Under the pieces are notes generated by a model. It made no database searches. It worked only from the letters and a program-made list of their open reading frames with translations, and was not told the DNA's origin. Source: a virus. From it: 36,111 nt of DNA. The stretch's first letter is position 1. Every line of letters starts with the position of its first letter. Below, piece after piece: positions 22,739 to 30,080 of the stretch. A program made the translations under genes and the position numbers. The stretch is from positions 1 through 36,111 of the IMG/VR virus record IMGVR_UViG_3300008448_000294; one strand, 5' to 3'.

Positions 22739-24229
22739 ATGGAACTGAGACTATACCAGAAAGATACGATTGACGAACTGAAACGCGCTCTTGGCCGTGG
22801 GAGCAAACGCCCTGTGGTGCAAGCACCGACGGGGGCCGGTAAGACCGTGATCGCCGCCGCCATCGTCCGTATGGCGAGGGAAAAGGGCAAGCGCGTGATC
22901 TTCACCGTGCCAGCCATCAGCCTGATTGACCAGACCGTGGAGCGTTTCCGTCAGAACGGGATCACTGAGGTTGGCGTCATGCAGGGCGCGCACGAACTCA
23001 CTGACCGCGATCAGCCCGTGCAAGTCTGTTCTGTTCAAACGCTGGCGAGGCGTGTGATCCCCGACGCTGATCTCGTGATCGTGGATGAATGCCATGTCAT
23101 GTTCAAGCTGTACGATGATTGGATGCGTGATAGCCGCTGGACCAGCGTGCCGTTCATTGGCCTGACCGCTACGCCGTGGTCCAAGGGCATGGGTGCTAAA
23201 GGCCGCTGGGATGATCTGATCGTGGCAACCACGACTTCGGAGCTTATCCGGCTTGGCGACCTGTCAGACTTCCGCACGTTTGCCCCGGCCCATCCTGATC
23301 TGGCGGGGGTTAAGACCGTGGCAGGGGATTATGAAATCCAAGGTCTAGCCAAGGCAATGGACAAGTCTGCGCTTGTGGCCGACATCGTGACAACGTGGCT
23401 GAAACGCGCTGACAACCGCCCGACGATTTGTTTCGCGGTCAACCGGGTTCATGCCGCCCATATCTGCACGCGGTTCCAAGAGGCCGGGGTGACAGCCGAA
23501 TACATGGATGGGTTTACGCCAAATGAAGATCGGCGCGGTACTTTTGAGCGATTCAAAACTGGCGAGACAAAGATCATTTGCAACGTGGGCGTTCTCACAA
23601 CCGGGTTTGACGCCGACGTGCGGTGTATCATTCTGGCGAGGCCAACCAAATCCGAAATCCTGTACACGCAGATGATCGGACGCGGACTGCGGACTGCGCC
23701 GGGCAAAGATCACTGTCTTATCCTTGACCATAGCGACACGACTCTGCGGCTTGGGTTTGTCACAGACATTCACCACGCAAAACTCCACGACGGCCAAAAG
23801 AACACCACAACCGTTGAGAAGCGTGTTCTCTTGCCGAAAGAGTGCCCCTCCTGTGCTTTCCTGAAACCGCCCAAGGTGCGCGTTTGCCCGTCCTGCGGCT
23901 TTGAGCCTAAGCCAACCGCTAATGTGGAGGTGGATGACGGCGAGTTGTTTGAGATCACCAAGGGCAAAAAACAAAAGATTGAGAAGTATTCCATGGAGCA
24001 GAAGCAGGACTGGTACAGCCAACTCCTGTTGCACGCTCACCTTCGGGGATACAAACCCGGCTGGGCGTACTGGGCATACAAGGATAAGTTTAAGGTCGGC
24101 CCTGACGCGTCTTTGCGTGCGGTGCATGCGCCAATGCTGACATATGAGGTGGACTCGTGGATCAGGCACTACAAAATTAAGAAGGCCAAGTCTAAGGCCA
24201 AACAGCAAGCGGCGGGGAAGGCCGCATGA
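22739..24229 (+). CDS. SF2 DEAD/DEAH-box helicase
   Basis: 496 residues. LRLYQKDTIDEL (3-14) is the Q-motif-like start of phage SF2 helicases. Walker A APTGAGKT (29-36), motif Ia TVPAISLIDQ, motif II DECH (116-119), motif III TATP (143-146), CNVGVLTTGFD and motif VI QMIGRGLR (about 311-318) are all present. After the core, a zinc-ribbon-like pair (CPSC ... CPSCGF, about 368-387) and a basic C-terminal domain (RGYKPGWAYWAYKDKF) resemble other phage origin or recombination helicases. It unwinds duplex DNA using ATP. Ribosome site GGAG is seven bases before the ATG. It overlaps the primase by 4 bp, so the two are co-translated. Confidence 0.9.
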   Translation: MELRLYQKDTIDELKRALGRGSKRPVVQAPTGAGKTVIAAAIVRMAREKGKRVIFTVPAISLIDQTVERFRQNGITEVGVMQGAHELTDRDQPVQVCSVQTLARRVIPDADLVIVDECHVMFKLYDDWMRDSRWTSVPFIGLTATPWSKGMGAKGRWDDLIVATTTSELIRLGDLSDFRTFAPAHPDLAGVKTVAGDYEIQGLAKAMDKSALVADIVTTWLKRADNRPTICFAVNRVHAAHICTRFQEAGVTAEYMDGFTPNEDRRGTFERFKTGETKIICNVGVLTTGFDADVRCIILARPTKSEILYTQMIGRGLRTAPGKDHCLILDHSDTTLRLGFVTDIHHAKLHDGQKNTTTVEKRVLLPKECPSCAFLKPPKVRVCPSCGFEPKPTANVEVDDGELFEITKGKKQKIEKYSMEQKQDWYSQLLLHAHLRGYKPGWAYWAYKDKFKVGPDASLRAVHAPMLTYEVDSWIRHYKIKKAKSKAKQQAAGKAA

Positions 24230-25152
24230 GTCAAGACCTGAAGCTGGCGGCGCGTGGTCAATGGCGTCTGATCTTGCCCGCACTGGGCGTAAACGCTCAA
24301 GCTCTTGTCAACAAACATGGCCCCTGCCCCATCTGTCATGGCAAGGATCGGTTCCGCTGGGATGACCAACACGGGGACGGCGGGTTCATCTGCAACCAAT
24401 GCGGCGGCGGCGACGGCTTCAACCTTGCTATGAGGGTTACAGGAAAGGCTTATGCTGATATAGCCAAGTCTATGGAGATATTGCTGGGACTTGACCAGCA
24501 ATATACACGTAAACCGATCAATCAGGCCGAAGTGGATCAATACAATGCCATTCGCCGGGCATGGGAGGGGGGCAGGACGCCCGTTCTTGATGGTCCGGTG
24601 GACCGATACTTGTCACAACGTGTTGGCTGTCTGTGGCCCTCTAATGCGATCCGTGAATATGACCGCAAACCGGCCATGCTGGCTAAGATCATCACGCATA
24701 CAGACAAGGCTGTGAATGTTCATATCACACTACTTGACCATGACGGAAACAAAGCCAAGGTTGAACCGTCCAAAAAAGTCATGCCGGGGAAGCTGCCGGA
24801 CGGGTGCGCGATCCGGCTGGCCCCTGCCAAGGCCCGCATGGGCGTGGCTGAAGGGATTGAGACTGCGATCAGCGCTGCGCTTATGTTTGACATGCCAGTC
24901 TGGGCTTGTGTGAATGGCAATCTGCTGTCCAAGTGGGTGCCCCCGGAGGTGGCCGAAGAAGTTTTTGTGTTTGGTGACAATGACACGAGCTTCACGGGAC
25001 AGGCCAAGGCATATCACCTTGCCAACCGGCTTGAGGTCCAATTCAAGCGCAAAGTCGAGGTTAAGATACCGTCTGTCACGGGCGAGGATTGGAATGACGT
25101 GTTTGTCAGGGAGGCCAACAGCCCGCGCCCGAGGTTGTCGGTCGTGAAATGA
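24226..25152 (+). CDS. TOPRIM DNA primase (P4/T7-like N-terminal type)
   Basis: 308 residues. The zinc-binding domain is PCPICHGKDRFRW (about 33-45) with FICNQCGGGDGF about 20 residues later. The TOPRIM catalytic domain has VAEGIETAISAAL (about 206-218), where the Glu is the metal ligand, and VFGDNDTS (about 247-254), giving the DxD-like pair. It synthesises RNA primers. No helicase domain is fused, unlike phage T7 gp4 or P4 alpha, in keeping with the separate helicase just upstream. A final EDWNDVF motif is common in this family. Last gene of the rightward replication operon. Confidence 0.9.
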   Translation: MSQDLKLAARGQWRLILPALGVNAQALVNKHGPCPICHGKDRFRWDDQHGDGGFICNQCGGGDGFNLAMRVTGKAYADIAKSMEILLGLDQQYTRKPINQAEVDQYNAIRRAWEGGRTPVLDGPVDRYLSQRVGCLWPSNAIREYDRKPAMLAKIITHTDKAVNVHITLLDHDGNKAKVEPSKKVMPGKLPDGCAIRLAPAKARMGVAEGIETAISAALMFDMPVWACVNGNLLSKWVPPEVAEEVFVFGDNDTSFTGQAKAYHLANRLEVQFKRKVEVKIPSVTGEDWNDVFVREANSPRPRLSVVK

Positions 25153-25154
25153 AA

Positions 25155-25174
25155 ACGGGGGCCAAAGCCCCCGT
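25155..25174. terminator. Convergent-gene hairpin
   Basis: Perfect 8-bp stem ACGGGGGC / GCCCCCGT with a 4-base loop lies 3 bp after the primase stop and 5 bp beyond the stop of the converging gene. Leftward it is followed by TTTC, so it fits leftward termination best and could also hinder rightward read-through. Confidence 0.65.
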
Positions 25175-25178
25175 GTCA

Positions 25179-25445
25179 TCATTCGCCGCGCGATCCGTAA
25201 ATAGGACGGTCCTCATGCTCCGGTCGCCATGATCGCCCGACGATCTCCCATGACATATTGCCAGGTAACTTCTGGCGCTTCGTCGGGCAACAATAGAATG
25301 CAAACGGGTTGTCATCGCCGCAGAAAACGCGGGGCGAATGGTAGACGGTCGGCTGATAGACCATTTCCGTCACCTCATTGATGTCGCAGCCAAGCCATTC
25401 CGCGATGATGGTGGCGGCGGGGGTGATGCGATCTTTCACTGTCAT
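25179..25445 (-). CDS. Hypothetical protein (88 aa)
   Basis: Not recognised. Residues 7-30 form a helix (TPAATIIAEWLGCDINEVTE). The middle has several cysteines and aromatics (FCGDDNPFAFYCCPT), and the end is basic and polar. AGGAG lies six bases before ATG 25445. A strong terminator ends exactly where this ribosome site begins, so it either needs its own promoter or read-through from the two genes upstream. Confidence 0.5.
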   Translation of the reverse strand: MTVKDRITPAATIIAEWLGCDINEVTEMVYQPTVYHSPRVFCGDDNPFAFYCCPTKRQKLPGNMSWEIVGRSWRPEHEDRPIYGSRGE

Positions 25446-25456
25446 GAAGGGCTCCT

Positions 25457-25481
25457 AAAAAAAGCGGGGGCCGAAGCCCCC
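25457..25481 (-). terminator. Rho-independent terminator with UUCG-type loop
   Basis: Read on the minus strand: GGGGGC, loop TTCG, GCCCCC, then GC and seven T. This is a textbook intrinsic terminator with the very stable C(UUCG)G tetraloop. It would end transcripts of the gene at 25507-25794, and its T-run touches the ribosome site of the next gene. Confidence 0.85.
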
Positions 25482-25506
25482 AAGTCTGTCACGCTATCAC
25501 TGGCCG

Positions 25507-25794
25507 CTAGTAGTATTGCTCCAGCAGCCAATCCTTTGCCATGGCTTGCGACCAACACAGGCGCACGCTCCCGTGCAATGAAACGGCGCGATAGGCGATG
25601 CGCCTCCGCTGGGCCAATTTTGTTATGTTCATCCAACCAACCACCTTGCCGAAATAGGTTAGGGTGAAGGTCCCGTCGCCTTCTTCGGTCCATTGAATTG
25701 GATTGTCGTATTTCACGCGCTCAGGCTCCGGCTTTGGCGCGGCATTCATCATGATTCCGCACAGGTCTGCGATGTTAAAGGGTAAATTGCTCAT
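25507..25794 (-). CDS. Hypothetical protein (95 aa)
   Basis: Start set at ATG 25794 (MSNLPFNIADLCGIMMN) because GGAGG lies five bases upstream. An upstream in-frame ATG gives five extra residues without a site. The centre (IQWTEEGDGTFTLTYFGKVV then GWMNITKLAQRRRIAYRAVS) looks like a small beta-barrel or a DNA-contacting fold with an Arg cluster. Not recognised. Second gene of a short leftward operon. Confidence 0.55.
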   Translation of the reverse strand: MSNLPFNIADLCGIMMNAAPKPEPERVKYDNPIQWTEEGDGTFTLTYFGKVVGWMNITKLAQRRRIAYRAVSLHGSVRLCWSQAMAKDWLLEQYY

Positions 25795-25805
25795 AGCCCC
25801 CTCCC

Positions 25806-25985
25806 TCATATGCCAGCGGTTGAATGGATAACCTCAGACCCGTCCGGGCGGGCGGCGAGAACAACCGTCACCTCATAAGACTTGCGAGCCTTAAAGAGCT
25901 TGGCGGCTTTCTCCTGCGCGTCAAAGGATCGCAACGCCTGAACCGTGATCTGTTTTCCGCGATAGAAGCAAACATACGTAAACAT
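25806..25985 (-). CDS. Conserved small phage protein (59 aa)
   Basis: Start at ATG 25985 (MFTYVCFYRGKQITVQALRS) with AGGA seven bases upstream; the frame continues to 26045 but that part contains the promoter. The product resembles a widespread unassigned phage protein whose constant parts are YxCFYRGKQIxVQA, KLFKARKSYEVTVVLAA and the HSTA end. It has a beta-alpha-beta plan and no catalytic motif. First gene after the promoter at 26024-26052. Confidence 0.65.
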   Translation of the reverse strand: MFTYVCFYRGKQITVQALRSFDAQEKAAKLFKARKSYEVTVVLAARPDGSEVIHSTAGI

Positions 25986-26023
25986 GAGCTTATCCTTTCT
26001 CCCGGTATATTTGACCGTAACCA

Positions 26024-26052
26024 ACCATACATGGCAATTCGCCATGAGTCAA
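26024..26052 (-). promoter_or_regulatory. Leftward sigma70-like promoter next to AACC repeats
   Basis: On the minus strand TTGACT (26052-26047, 5 of 6) and TATGGT (26029-26024, 4 of 6) are 17 bases apart. The start would be near 26017, giving a leader of about 30 bases with a good ribosome site before ATG 25985. The AACC tract begins immediately upstream of the -35 box. Confidence 0.6.
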
Positions 26053-26116
26053 CAACCAACCAACCAACCAAGTAACCCAACCAACCAACCAAATATTGGA
26101 ACCAACCAACCAAACC
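26051..26116. repeat. AACC tetranucleotide repeat tract
   Basis: Three runs of AACC units (26054-26071, 26079-26092, 26100-26113) separated by short interruptions. On the minus strand this reads GGTT repeats. It directly precedes the -35 box of the leftward promoter, so unit gain or loss would change promoter surroundings. One plus frame reads through it as a Pro/Gln/Asn/Thr string, but that frame has no ribosome site. Confidence 0.85.
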
Positions 26117-26125
26117 GCACGACCG

Positions 26126-26182
26126 GCCATGCCATAGGCTCGGACATGTCACGAGCTTGGCAACGCCATAGCGTAGGTCAAG
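26126..26182 (+). repeat. Left copy of short repeats shared with 30260-30282
   Basis: GCCATGCCATAG (26126-26137) is exactly repeated at 30260-30271. CCATAGCGTAGGTCAAG (26166-26182) matches CCATAGCGTCGGCCAAG (30266-30282) at 15 of 17 bases. The copies bracket the AAA+/VWA operon and the small terminase gene. Confidence 0.6.
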
Positions 26183-26225
26183 AGCCTATTGTCACGCCCA
26201 CGTTTGTCATGGGCTTGGCAATGGC

Positions 26226-26240
26226 ATGAACGCCGGGACG
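26226..26240 (+). repeat. 15-mer ATGAACGCCGGGACG, copy 1
   Basis: Exact copies lie at 26226-26240 (non-coding), 27216-27230 (inside the VWA-like gene) and 29208-29222 (upstream of the small terminase gene). All three are in the same orientation. Confidence 0.7.
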
Positions 26241-26293
26241 GGCGGGCGTGGCGGGCCGGCCCCGCGCGTGGCAGGACCAGCCCTTGGCGGGGA

Positions 26294-26587
26294 TTAATAT
26301 TCGTCGGGCGTTAGCAGCGTCGTAACGCTCCGGTCCGCTTCGGTGATGGCCCATATGGTCGCGCCGCCGACTAGACGATAAACGCTCATAAGGCGGGACC
26401 CGTGGCGCAGGGCCGCTTCATTGGCCCCCCTATCGTCGGCGCATATGTCCCCCCAATCCCCGAACATATGCCGACAAATCAGCATGTGGGCTAGGTCCCG
26501 GTCCCCGTCCATAGCATCCATTGCGCCGGGCGTTGCTACTACGTCCCCCACGGCGAAAAGCGGGCGGGGCTTGCGTTCTGTTTGCAT
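26294..26587 (-). CDS. Conserved plasmid/phage-type small protein
   Basis: 97 residues. PLFAVGDVVATPGAMDAM (9-26), ICRHMFGDWGDICADDRGAN (about 37-56), a MSVYRL strand and TIWAITEADRSVTTLLTPDEY at the end follow a pattern I know from many unassigned plasmid, integrative-element and phage proteins (VATPGALEAL ... HxxGDWGDL ... WIITEADRSxTTxLxPxEY). Its function is unestablished. The ribosome site AAGGAG overlaps a GANTC sequence (GAGTC, 26597-26593). Third gene of the AAA+/VWA operon, 96 bp after the VWA-like gene. Confidence 0.7.
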   Translation of the reverse strand: MQTERKPRPLFAVGDVVATPGAMDAMDGDRDLAHMLICRHMFGDWGDICADDRGANEAALRHGSRLMSVYRLVGGATIWAITEADRSVTTLLTPDEY

Positions 26588-26636
26588 AGCGTGACTCCTT
26601 GCGTTCGCCCGATATTGGCGGGCGGGGCGGGCTTGC

Positions 26637-26672
26637 GGCCCCCCGTGGGGCCGGCCCTTACTGGACCGGCCC
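26637..26672. other. Two overlapping, mutually exclusive hairpins
   Basis: Stem A GGCCCC/GGGGCC (26637-26652) and stem B of ten positions with one mismatch, GGGCCGGCCC/GGACCGGCCC (26648-26672), share the GGGCC at 26648-26652. They lie between the VWA-like gene and the small gene downstream of it. No T-run is present. The arrangement could set the relative expression or RNA stability of the two genes. Confidence 0.5.
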
Positions 26673-26683
26673 GGCGTGGGGTC

Positions 26684-27541
26684 TCAAGCGGCGGCGCGGG
26701 CTTCTAGCATGGCCAGCGTTTCCGCAATCCATGCTTCGGGGTCCCGTGTGGATAGGTCAGTCGCATAAAGGGCGGGAAGGGCTAACACGTCCCCGACGTG
26801 GGGGAAGGCGGGCCGGATCAAGTCATCTAGGTATTGGCGGGACGCCGTGTGAGACTTGAAGGGCCAGCCCCCGGCGAAGCCGAAGGAACGGGCGAGGCTA
26901 TACAGGGCTTGGCGGGGATAGGCGGGGGAGACAAAGGCGAACGCGGCCCGCGCCAAGTCCAGCGGGGCTGTATCAATCCGCGCGAACATGGCGACTCCGT
27001 TCTTGTCCCCGTCCGCGCCCGTGAACGCGCCCGCCCATAGCTCCACGGGACGGCGCGCCGATAGCACGCGGACAAGGGCCAGAATCGCCGCCCCCCGCCG
27101 TTCTATGTCGCGCGCCTCAATACTGCCGCTTGTGGTCAAATCCACCACAACGGCCAACGGGGCCGCTTCGGACGCAAGGCGCACCCGGCGGCGCATGGAT
27201 TGGGGATTCCCCGCAATGAACGCCGGGACGTTGGGGACCGCGCCCGCCACGTCACGGCGCCATGCTTTCGTCGGGGCGGCGAAGGCGAAACGCTCAAAGC
27301 GGGCTAGCAATGCGTCGGACCGCGCCACATAGGAAAGGTCCCCCGTCCGCATGGTCCGACAAGCGGCGGGAAGGTCCAGCCCGCCATTCCATTTTGAGGC
27401 GCCGCCTTGCTGGACGCCCTTCGCCATGGCCGCGTCGGCCATTTCCGAAAGGGAGTCCGCTAAGACATAGTGAGTCACGGCGTCCCTTCGGCCAATATTA
27501 GCGGCCACAATGTCGGGGACTGGACGATTAAAGAGTCTCAT
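26684..27541 (-). CDS. VWA-like (DUF7192-type) partner of AAA+ ATPase
   Basis: 285 residues. Start at ATG 27541, one base after the ATPase stop, with a G-rich ribosome site (the frame runs to a TTG at 27556). FIAGNPQSMRRRVRL (108-122) and VVVDLTTSGSIEARD (131-145) match phage proteins of the DUF7192 kind. D134, T136 and S138 form a variant of the metal-ion-dependent adhesion site DxSxS of von Willebrand A domains. RGAAILALVRVLSARRPVEL is the next helix-strand. VWA proteins of this sort pair with MoxR-type ATPases, which remodel protein complexes or insert metals. It probably acts as the substrate-binding arm of the ATPase next to it. The substrate is unknown. Confidence 0.7.
   Translation of the reverse strand: MRLFNRPVPDIVAANIGRRDAVTHYVLADSLSEMADAAMAKGVQQGGASKWNGGLDLPAACRTMRTGDLSYVARSDALLARFERFAFAAPTKAWRRDVAGAVPNVPAFIAGNPQSMRRRVRLASEAAPLAVVVDLTTSGSIEARDIERRGAAILALVRVLSARRPVELWAGAFTGADGDKNGVAMFARIDTAPLDLARAAFAFVSPAYPRQALYSLARSFGFAGGWPFKSHTASRQYLDDLIRPAFPHVGDVLALPALYATDLSTRDPEAWIAETLAMLEARAAA
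27216..27230 (+). repeat. 15-mer ATGAACGCCGGGACG, copy 2
   Basis: Exact middle copy of the three 15-mers, lying within the coding region of the VWA-like gene, where its complement encodes NVPAFI. Confidence 0.7.
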
Positions 27542-27542
27542 A

Positions 27543-29021
27543 TTAGCCCCCCACAATGGCGCGCTGATCTGCGGAAAGCGCGGCTAGGTACGTCAATTCG
27601 GCGGCGCGGTCCGCCGTGAAACCGGCGGCGATAAGCGCGGCCCCGTCAATAGAGGCGCGTGGGGAAATGATAACTTTCAAGCCCGCCTCACTCGCCTTGG
27701 CGCGGGCCCGCTGGACGCGCGCGGCCCATGCCGCGTTTCCGCAAAGCGCGGACTCGAGCGTTTCATCATAGGTCCAGTCCAGTTTGACGAAGCGGTCCAG
27801 AAAAGCCCCGTCCAGTTTTGTGCGCCCCACATAATCCGCCGTGGCGCCATGGCCCCACGTATTGGCCCCGGCGATAAGCAAGAAGTCAGCATGACGGGGG
27901 ACGATAGCGTCGGGGAATTGGCAGAATCCGTTTGCAATGGCCGATTGCAGGGCCATGCAAGCCTCATTATCCCATGAGTCCAATTCGTCCAGTTGAAGGA
28001 CTCCGCCATGCTCGAACGCTTGGCGAAACGGCGTGCCATGGTACGCGCCGCCCGCGTCCCGATAGCCTAGAACGTCAAAGCCCGTTTGCTTTGCGCCCAT
28101 GCCATAGAACGGGAGTCCCAATAAATCGGCCAGCGCGTGGCCCGCGTGCGTTTTACCGGACCCGGCGGGACCGGCCAGCCATATGTTGACGGGCTTCCCG
28201 TCCCCCTTGCGGGCGGCGGCGATGCGCACAAGGTCCCCGAATGATTTATGCACAAGCCCCGACGTTTCCCGCACGTTCCCGCTAGTGTCCGCAAGCTGGA
28301 CTTTAAGAGTCCCCGCGCCATGGCCCGCAAGGGCGTCCGCGATTCGGGAGTCCACAAGGGCGGCGATAGCGTCGGCGTTCATAGAATTGGCAAGGGCCGC
28401 TTGAATAGCCGCCGCAATGGCCGTTGCAAGGTCCGCCGCGCCGCTTGTCACGGGCGGGGCTTTCGGGGGCGTCGGGACCGTGGCCGCGCTGGCATTGTCC
28501 GCCGTGGCATTGGCGCGGGCGGAGTTTTCCCGTTCCTTTTCGGCGCGCATGGCGTCGAAATATTCCTTTTCGGCGTTCCCCGTATGGCCGCCCGTCCGAT
28601 TGGAACGGCGGCGGCGGAAAGAGGATTCCCCCGTTTCCGCTTCCCGACAAATGGACTCAACCGTGGCAAATTGGCGCGCCGTCATGTTCCCCGCTTGTTT
28701 CGCGCTGGACGTGGCAAAAATGGATTCGGCCAATTCACGGGGGCGAGCGTCCATTTTATGCGCCGCATTATTGAAGCGGACCCGCAATTGAAGAGCGGCG
28801 AAGGAGTCATGCGGCCACGTTGCGCCGTTGGCATAGTCCGCCGCCATGCGTTCAACGTCTATGCCAAGGGCGCGCGCCGCTTCGGCCATTGTTTCAATCC
28901 GTAAATCGGCGGCGGTTATGCCGCGCTCTTTCCGGTACGAGTCCCATTGAGGATGGCTCGTAAGAGCGGACCGGAGCGCGGACCGGGCCAAGGCGGACAA
29001 GCGGGGAAGAGTCATTGTCAT
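27543..29021 (-). CDS. MoxR/CobS-like AAA+ ATPase
   Basis: 492 residues from ATG 29021, chosen for AGGA eight bases upstream; the open frame continues to 29108. Residues 1 to about 230 are helical and end in an Ala/Thr/Pro linker. The AAA+ core has Walker A GPAGSGKTH (about 281-289), Walker B VLQLDELDSW (about 342-351), a sensor segment IAGANTWG (about 381-388) and GAFLDRFV with a probable arginine finger (about 405-412). The pattern is of the AAA_5/MoxR group, which includes CobS-like phage proteins. Such ATPases make rings that act with VWA partners. One base separates its stop from the VWA-like ATG, so the two are made together. A remodelling or metal-chelatase-like role is inferred; neither is shown. 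Confidence 0.8.
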   Translation of the reverse strand: MTMTLPRLSALARSALRSALTSHPQWDSYRKERGITAADLRIETMAEAARALGIDVERMAADYANGATWPHDSFAALQLRVRFNNAAHKMDARPRELAESIFATSSAKQAGNMTARQFATVESICREAETGESSFRRRRSNRTGGHTGNAEKEYFDAMRAEKERENSARANATADNASAATVPTPPKAPPVTSGAADLATAIAAAIQAALANSMNADAIAALVDSRIADALAGHGAGTLKVQLADTSGNVRETSGLVHKSFGDLVRIAAARKGDGKPVNIWLAGPAGSGKTHAGHALADLLGLPFYGMGAKQTGFDVLGYRDAGGAYHGTPFRQAFEHGGVLQLDELDSWDNEACMALQSAIANGFCQFPDAIVPRHADFLLIAGANTWGHGATADYVGRTKLDGAFLDRFVKLDWTYDETLESALCGNAAWAARVQRARAKASEAGLKVIISPRASIDGAALIAAGFTADRAAELTYLAALSADQRAIVGG

Positions 29022-29270
29022 TGCTTTATTCCTATCTTTGGCGTGACAGTAAAACGCGCATAGCGGGCGCGCCTGATTCCCATAGCACGAAATGGCATGG
29101 CATGGCAAATGTGCCAGCGGAAAGCCGTTCGCCTTGTGTTATCATGGGCTTGCGTTGGAAAGGCGGGCCGCGTGGCAATCCCTTTTCGGGCGTTTCTTGG
29201 CGGGGATATGAACGCCGGGACGCAAGGGGCCAAGGCGCGCTTGGCATGGACTAGCAGGGGGGCGTGACAA
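29022..29270. other. Divergent intergenic region before terS
   Basis: About 250 bp between the ATPase gene and the small terminase gene. It contains the tandem pentamer (ATGGC)3 at 29092-29106, a GANTC site (GATTC) at 29075-29079, and copy 3 of the 15-mer. No confident promoter pair was found, although the region must start transcripts in both directions. Confidence 0.4.
29208..29222 (+). repeat. 15-mer ATGAACGCCGGGACG, copy 3
   Basis: Exact third copy, about 50 bp before the small terminase ATG. A site for a regulator or for terminase recognition is possible. Confidence 0.7.
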
Positions 29271-29945
29271 ATGGCGGGACGCAATAAGGGGAAGGTCCGA
29301 CTAGACCCGGCCAGCGTGGCGGCGGAATTAACTAAGCCGCTTCCCCCGGTGAAGGCGTCGGACGCCCAGCGGCGCGCAATTCTTGGCGCGGCTGTTCCTG
29401 CCATAAAGGCGGAAAGGGACAAGGGACTAGAAAAGATCCGAAAGTCCCGAAAGGGCCAAGGCTGCACATACACGCAAGAACGCTTTGACGCCATTTGCGA
29501 CGATATGTCCAACGGGATTCCCCTGAAAGAGTCATTGGCGGCGCATGGATTGGCGGGAAGTACTTTTCGGGGATGGTTAGAGGCGGAGGGGGAAGAAGGC
29601 CTTAAGCGGCGAGCCCTATACGCACGCGCGCGCCAAGCCTTGGCCGATTGGGCTTTCGGGGAAGCCTTGGCCGTCCCTCAAAAGCTGATGGCATTGGCAA
29701 TGGACCCGACGGCGGAGAAACCTATTGATTCTGCTATGGTTGGCGCGGCTAGGCTTGTGACAGATTCCCTCAAATGGTACGCCGAAAGGCTCAATCCCGG
29801 CGCATATGCGGAAAGCAAAGCCCCGCCGCCTAGTGTCACGGTGAATAACAATAGCTTGACGCTGGACGCCCGCGCGCTGGACCCGGAACAGCGGGACAAA
29901 TTGCGCCAGTTGCTACTGGCCGCACGCCCCGCCATAGACGGCTAG
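29271..29945 (+). CDS. terS: Terminase small subunit
   Basis: 224 residues. The N-terminal 60 are basic and disordered-looking. Residues about 66-100 (YTQERFDAICDDMSNGIPLK then ESLAAHGLAGSTFRGWL) form the helix-turn-helix that binds the packaging site. The helical oligomerisation part (LYARARQALADWAFGEALAV, then AMVGAARLVTDSLKWYAERL) follows, ending with NPGAYAESK, a frequent small-terminase end. It selects phage DNA and brings it to the large subunit. Unusually it is about 1.6 kb away from terL. Its codon choice, with many GTC, CCC and GGG, resembles the AAA+/VWA operon more than the late genes. Confidence 0.8.
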   Translation: MAGRNKGKVRLDPASVAAELTKPLPPVKASDAQRRAILGAAVPAIKAERDKGLEKIRKSRKGQGCTYTQERFDAICDDMSNGIPLKESLAAHGLAGSTFRGWLEAEGEEGLKRRALYARARQALADWAFGEALAVPQKLMALAMDPTAEKPIDSAMVGAARLVTDSLKWYAERLNPGAYAESKAPPPSVTVNNNSLTLDARALDPEQRDKLRQLLLAARPAIDG

Positions 29946-30080
29946 ACTGTCAACGTCCCGACATAGCCCTAGAAGGCCCTAGGAAGCCCGCTGGCAGGCT
30001 TCGCGCTTCCCCCTACCGGACATAGCGGACGCCCCCGGCGCGTGCCATCCTGCGCAAATTCACGTTTTGTTCTGCTCATT

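Larger units (their letters stand above)
25986..26293. other. Intergenic control region between two leftward operons
   Basis: About 310 bp without a supported gene. It holds the leftward promoter at 26024-26052, the AACC repeat tract at 26051-26116, and short repeats shared with 30260-30282 (see separate entries). A GC-rich stretch around 26240-26275 lies downstream of the 97-aa gene at 26294; it contains GGCCGGCC and no T-run. Confidence 0.6.

Noticed and set aside
25984-26229. Plus-strand frame with NQPTNQP-type repeats over the AACC tract
   Set aside because: No ribosome site, overlaps a leftward promoter and gene, and the peptide repeat is simply the translation of the tetranucleotide tract.
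28248-28904. 218-codon plus-strand frame opposite the AAA+ gene
   Set aside because: Arg/Gly-rich complement of a well-supported ATPase gene with Walker motifs; a shadow caused by high GC.
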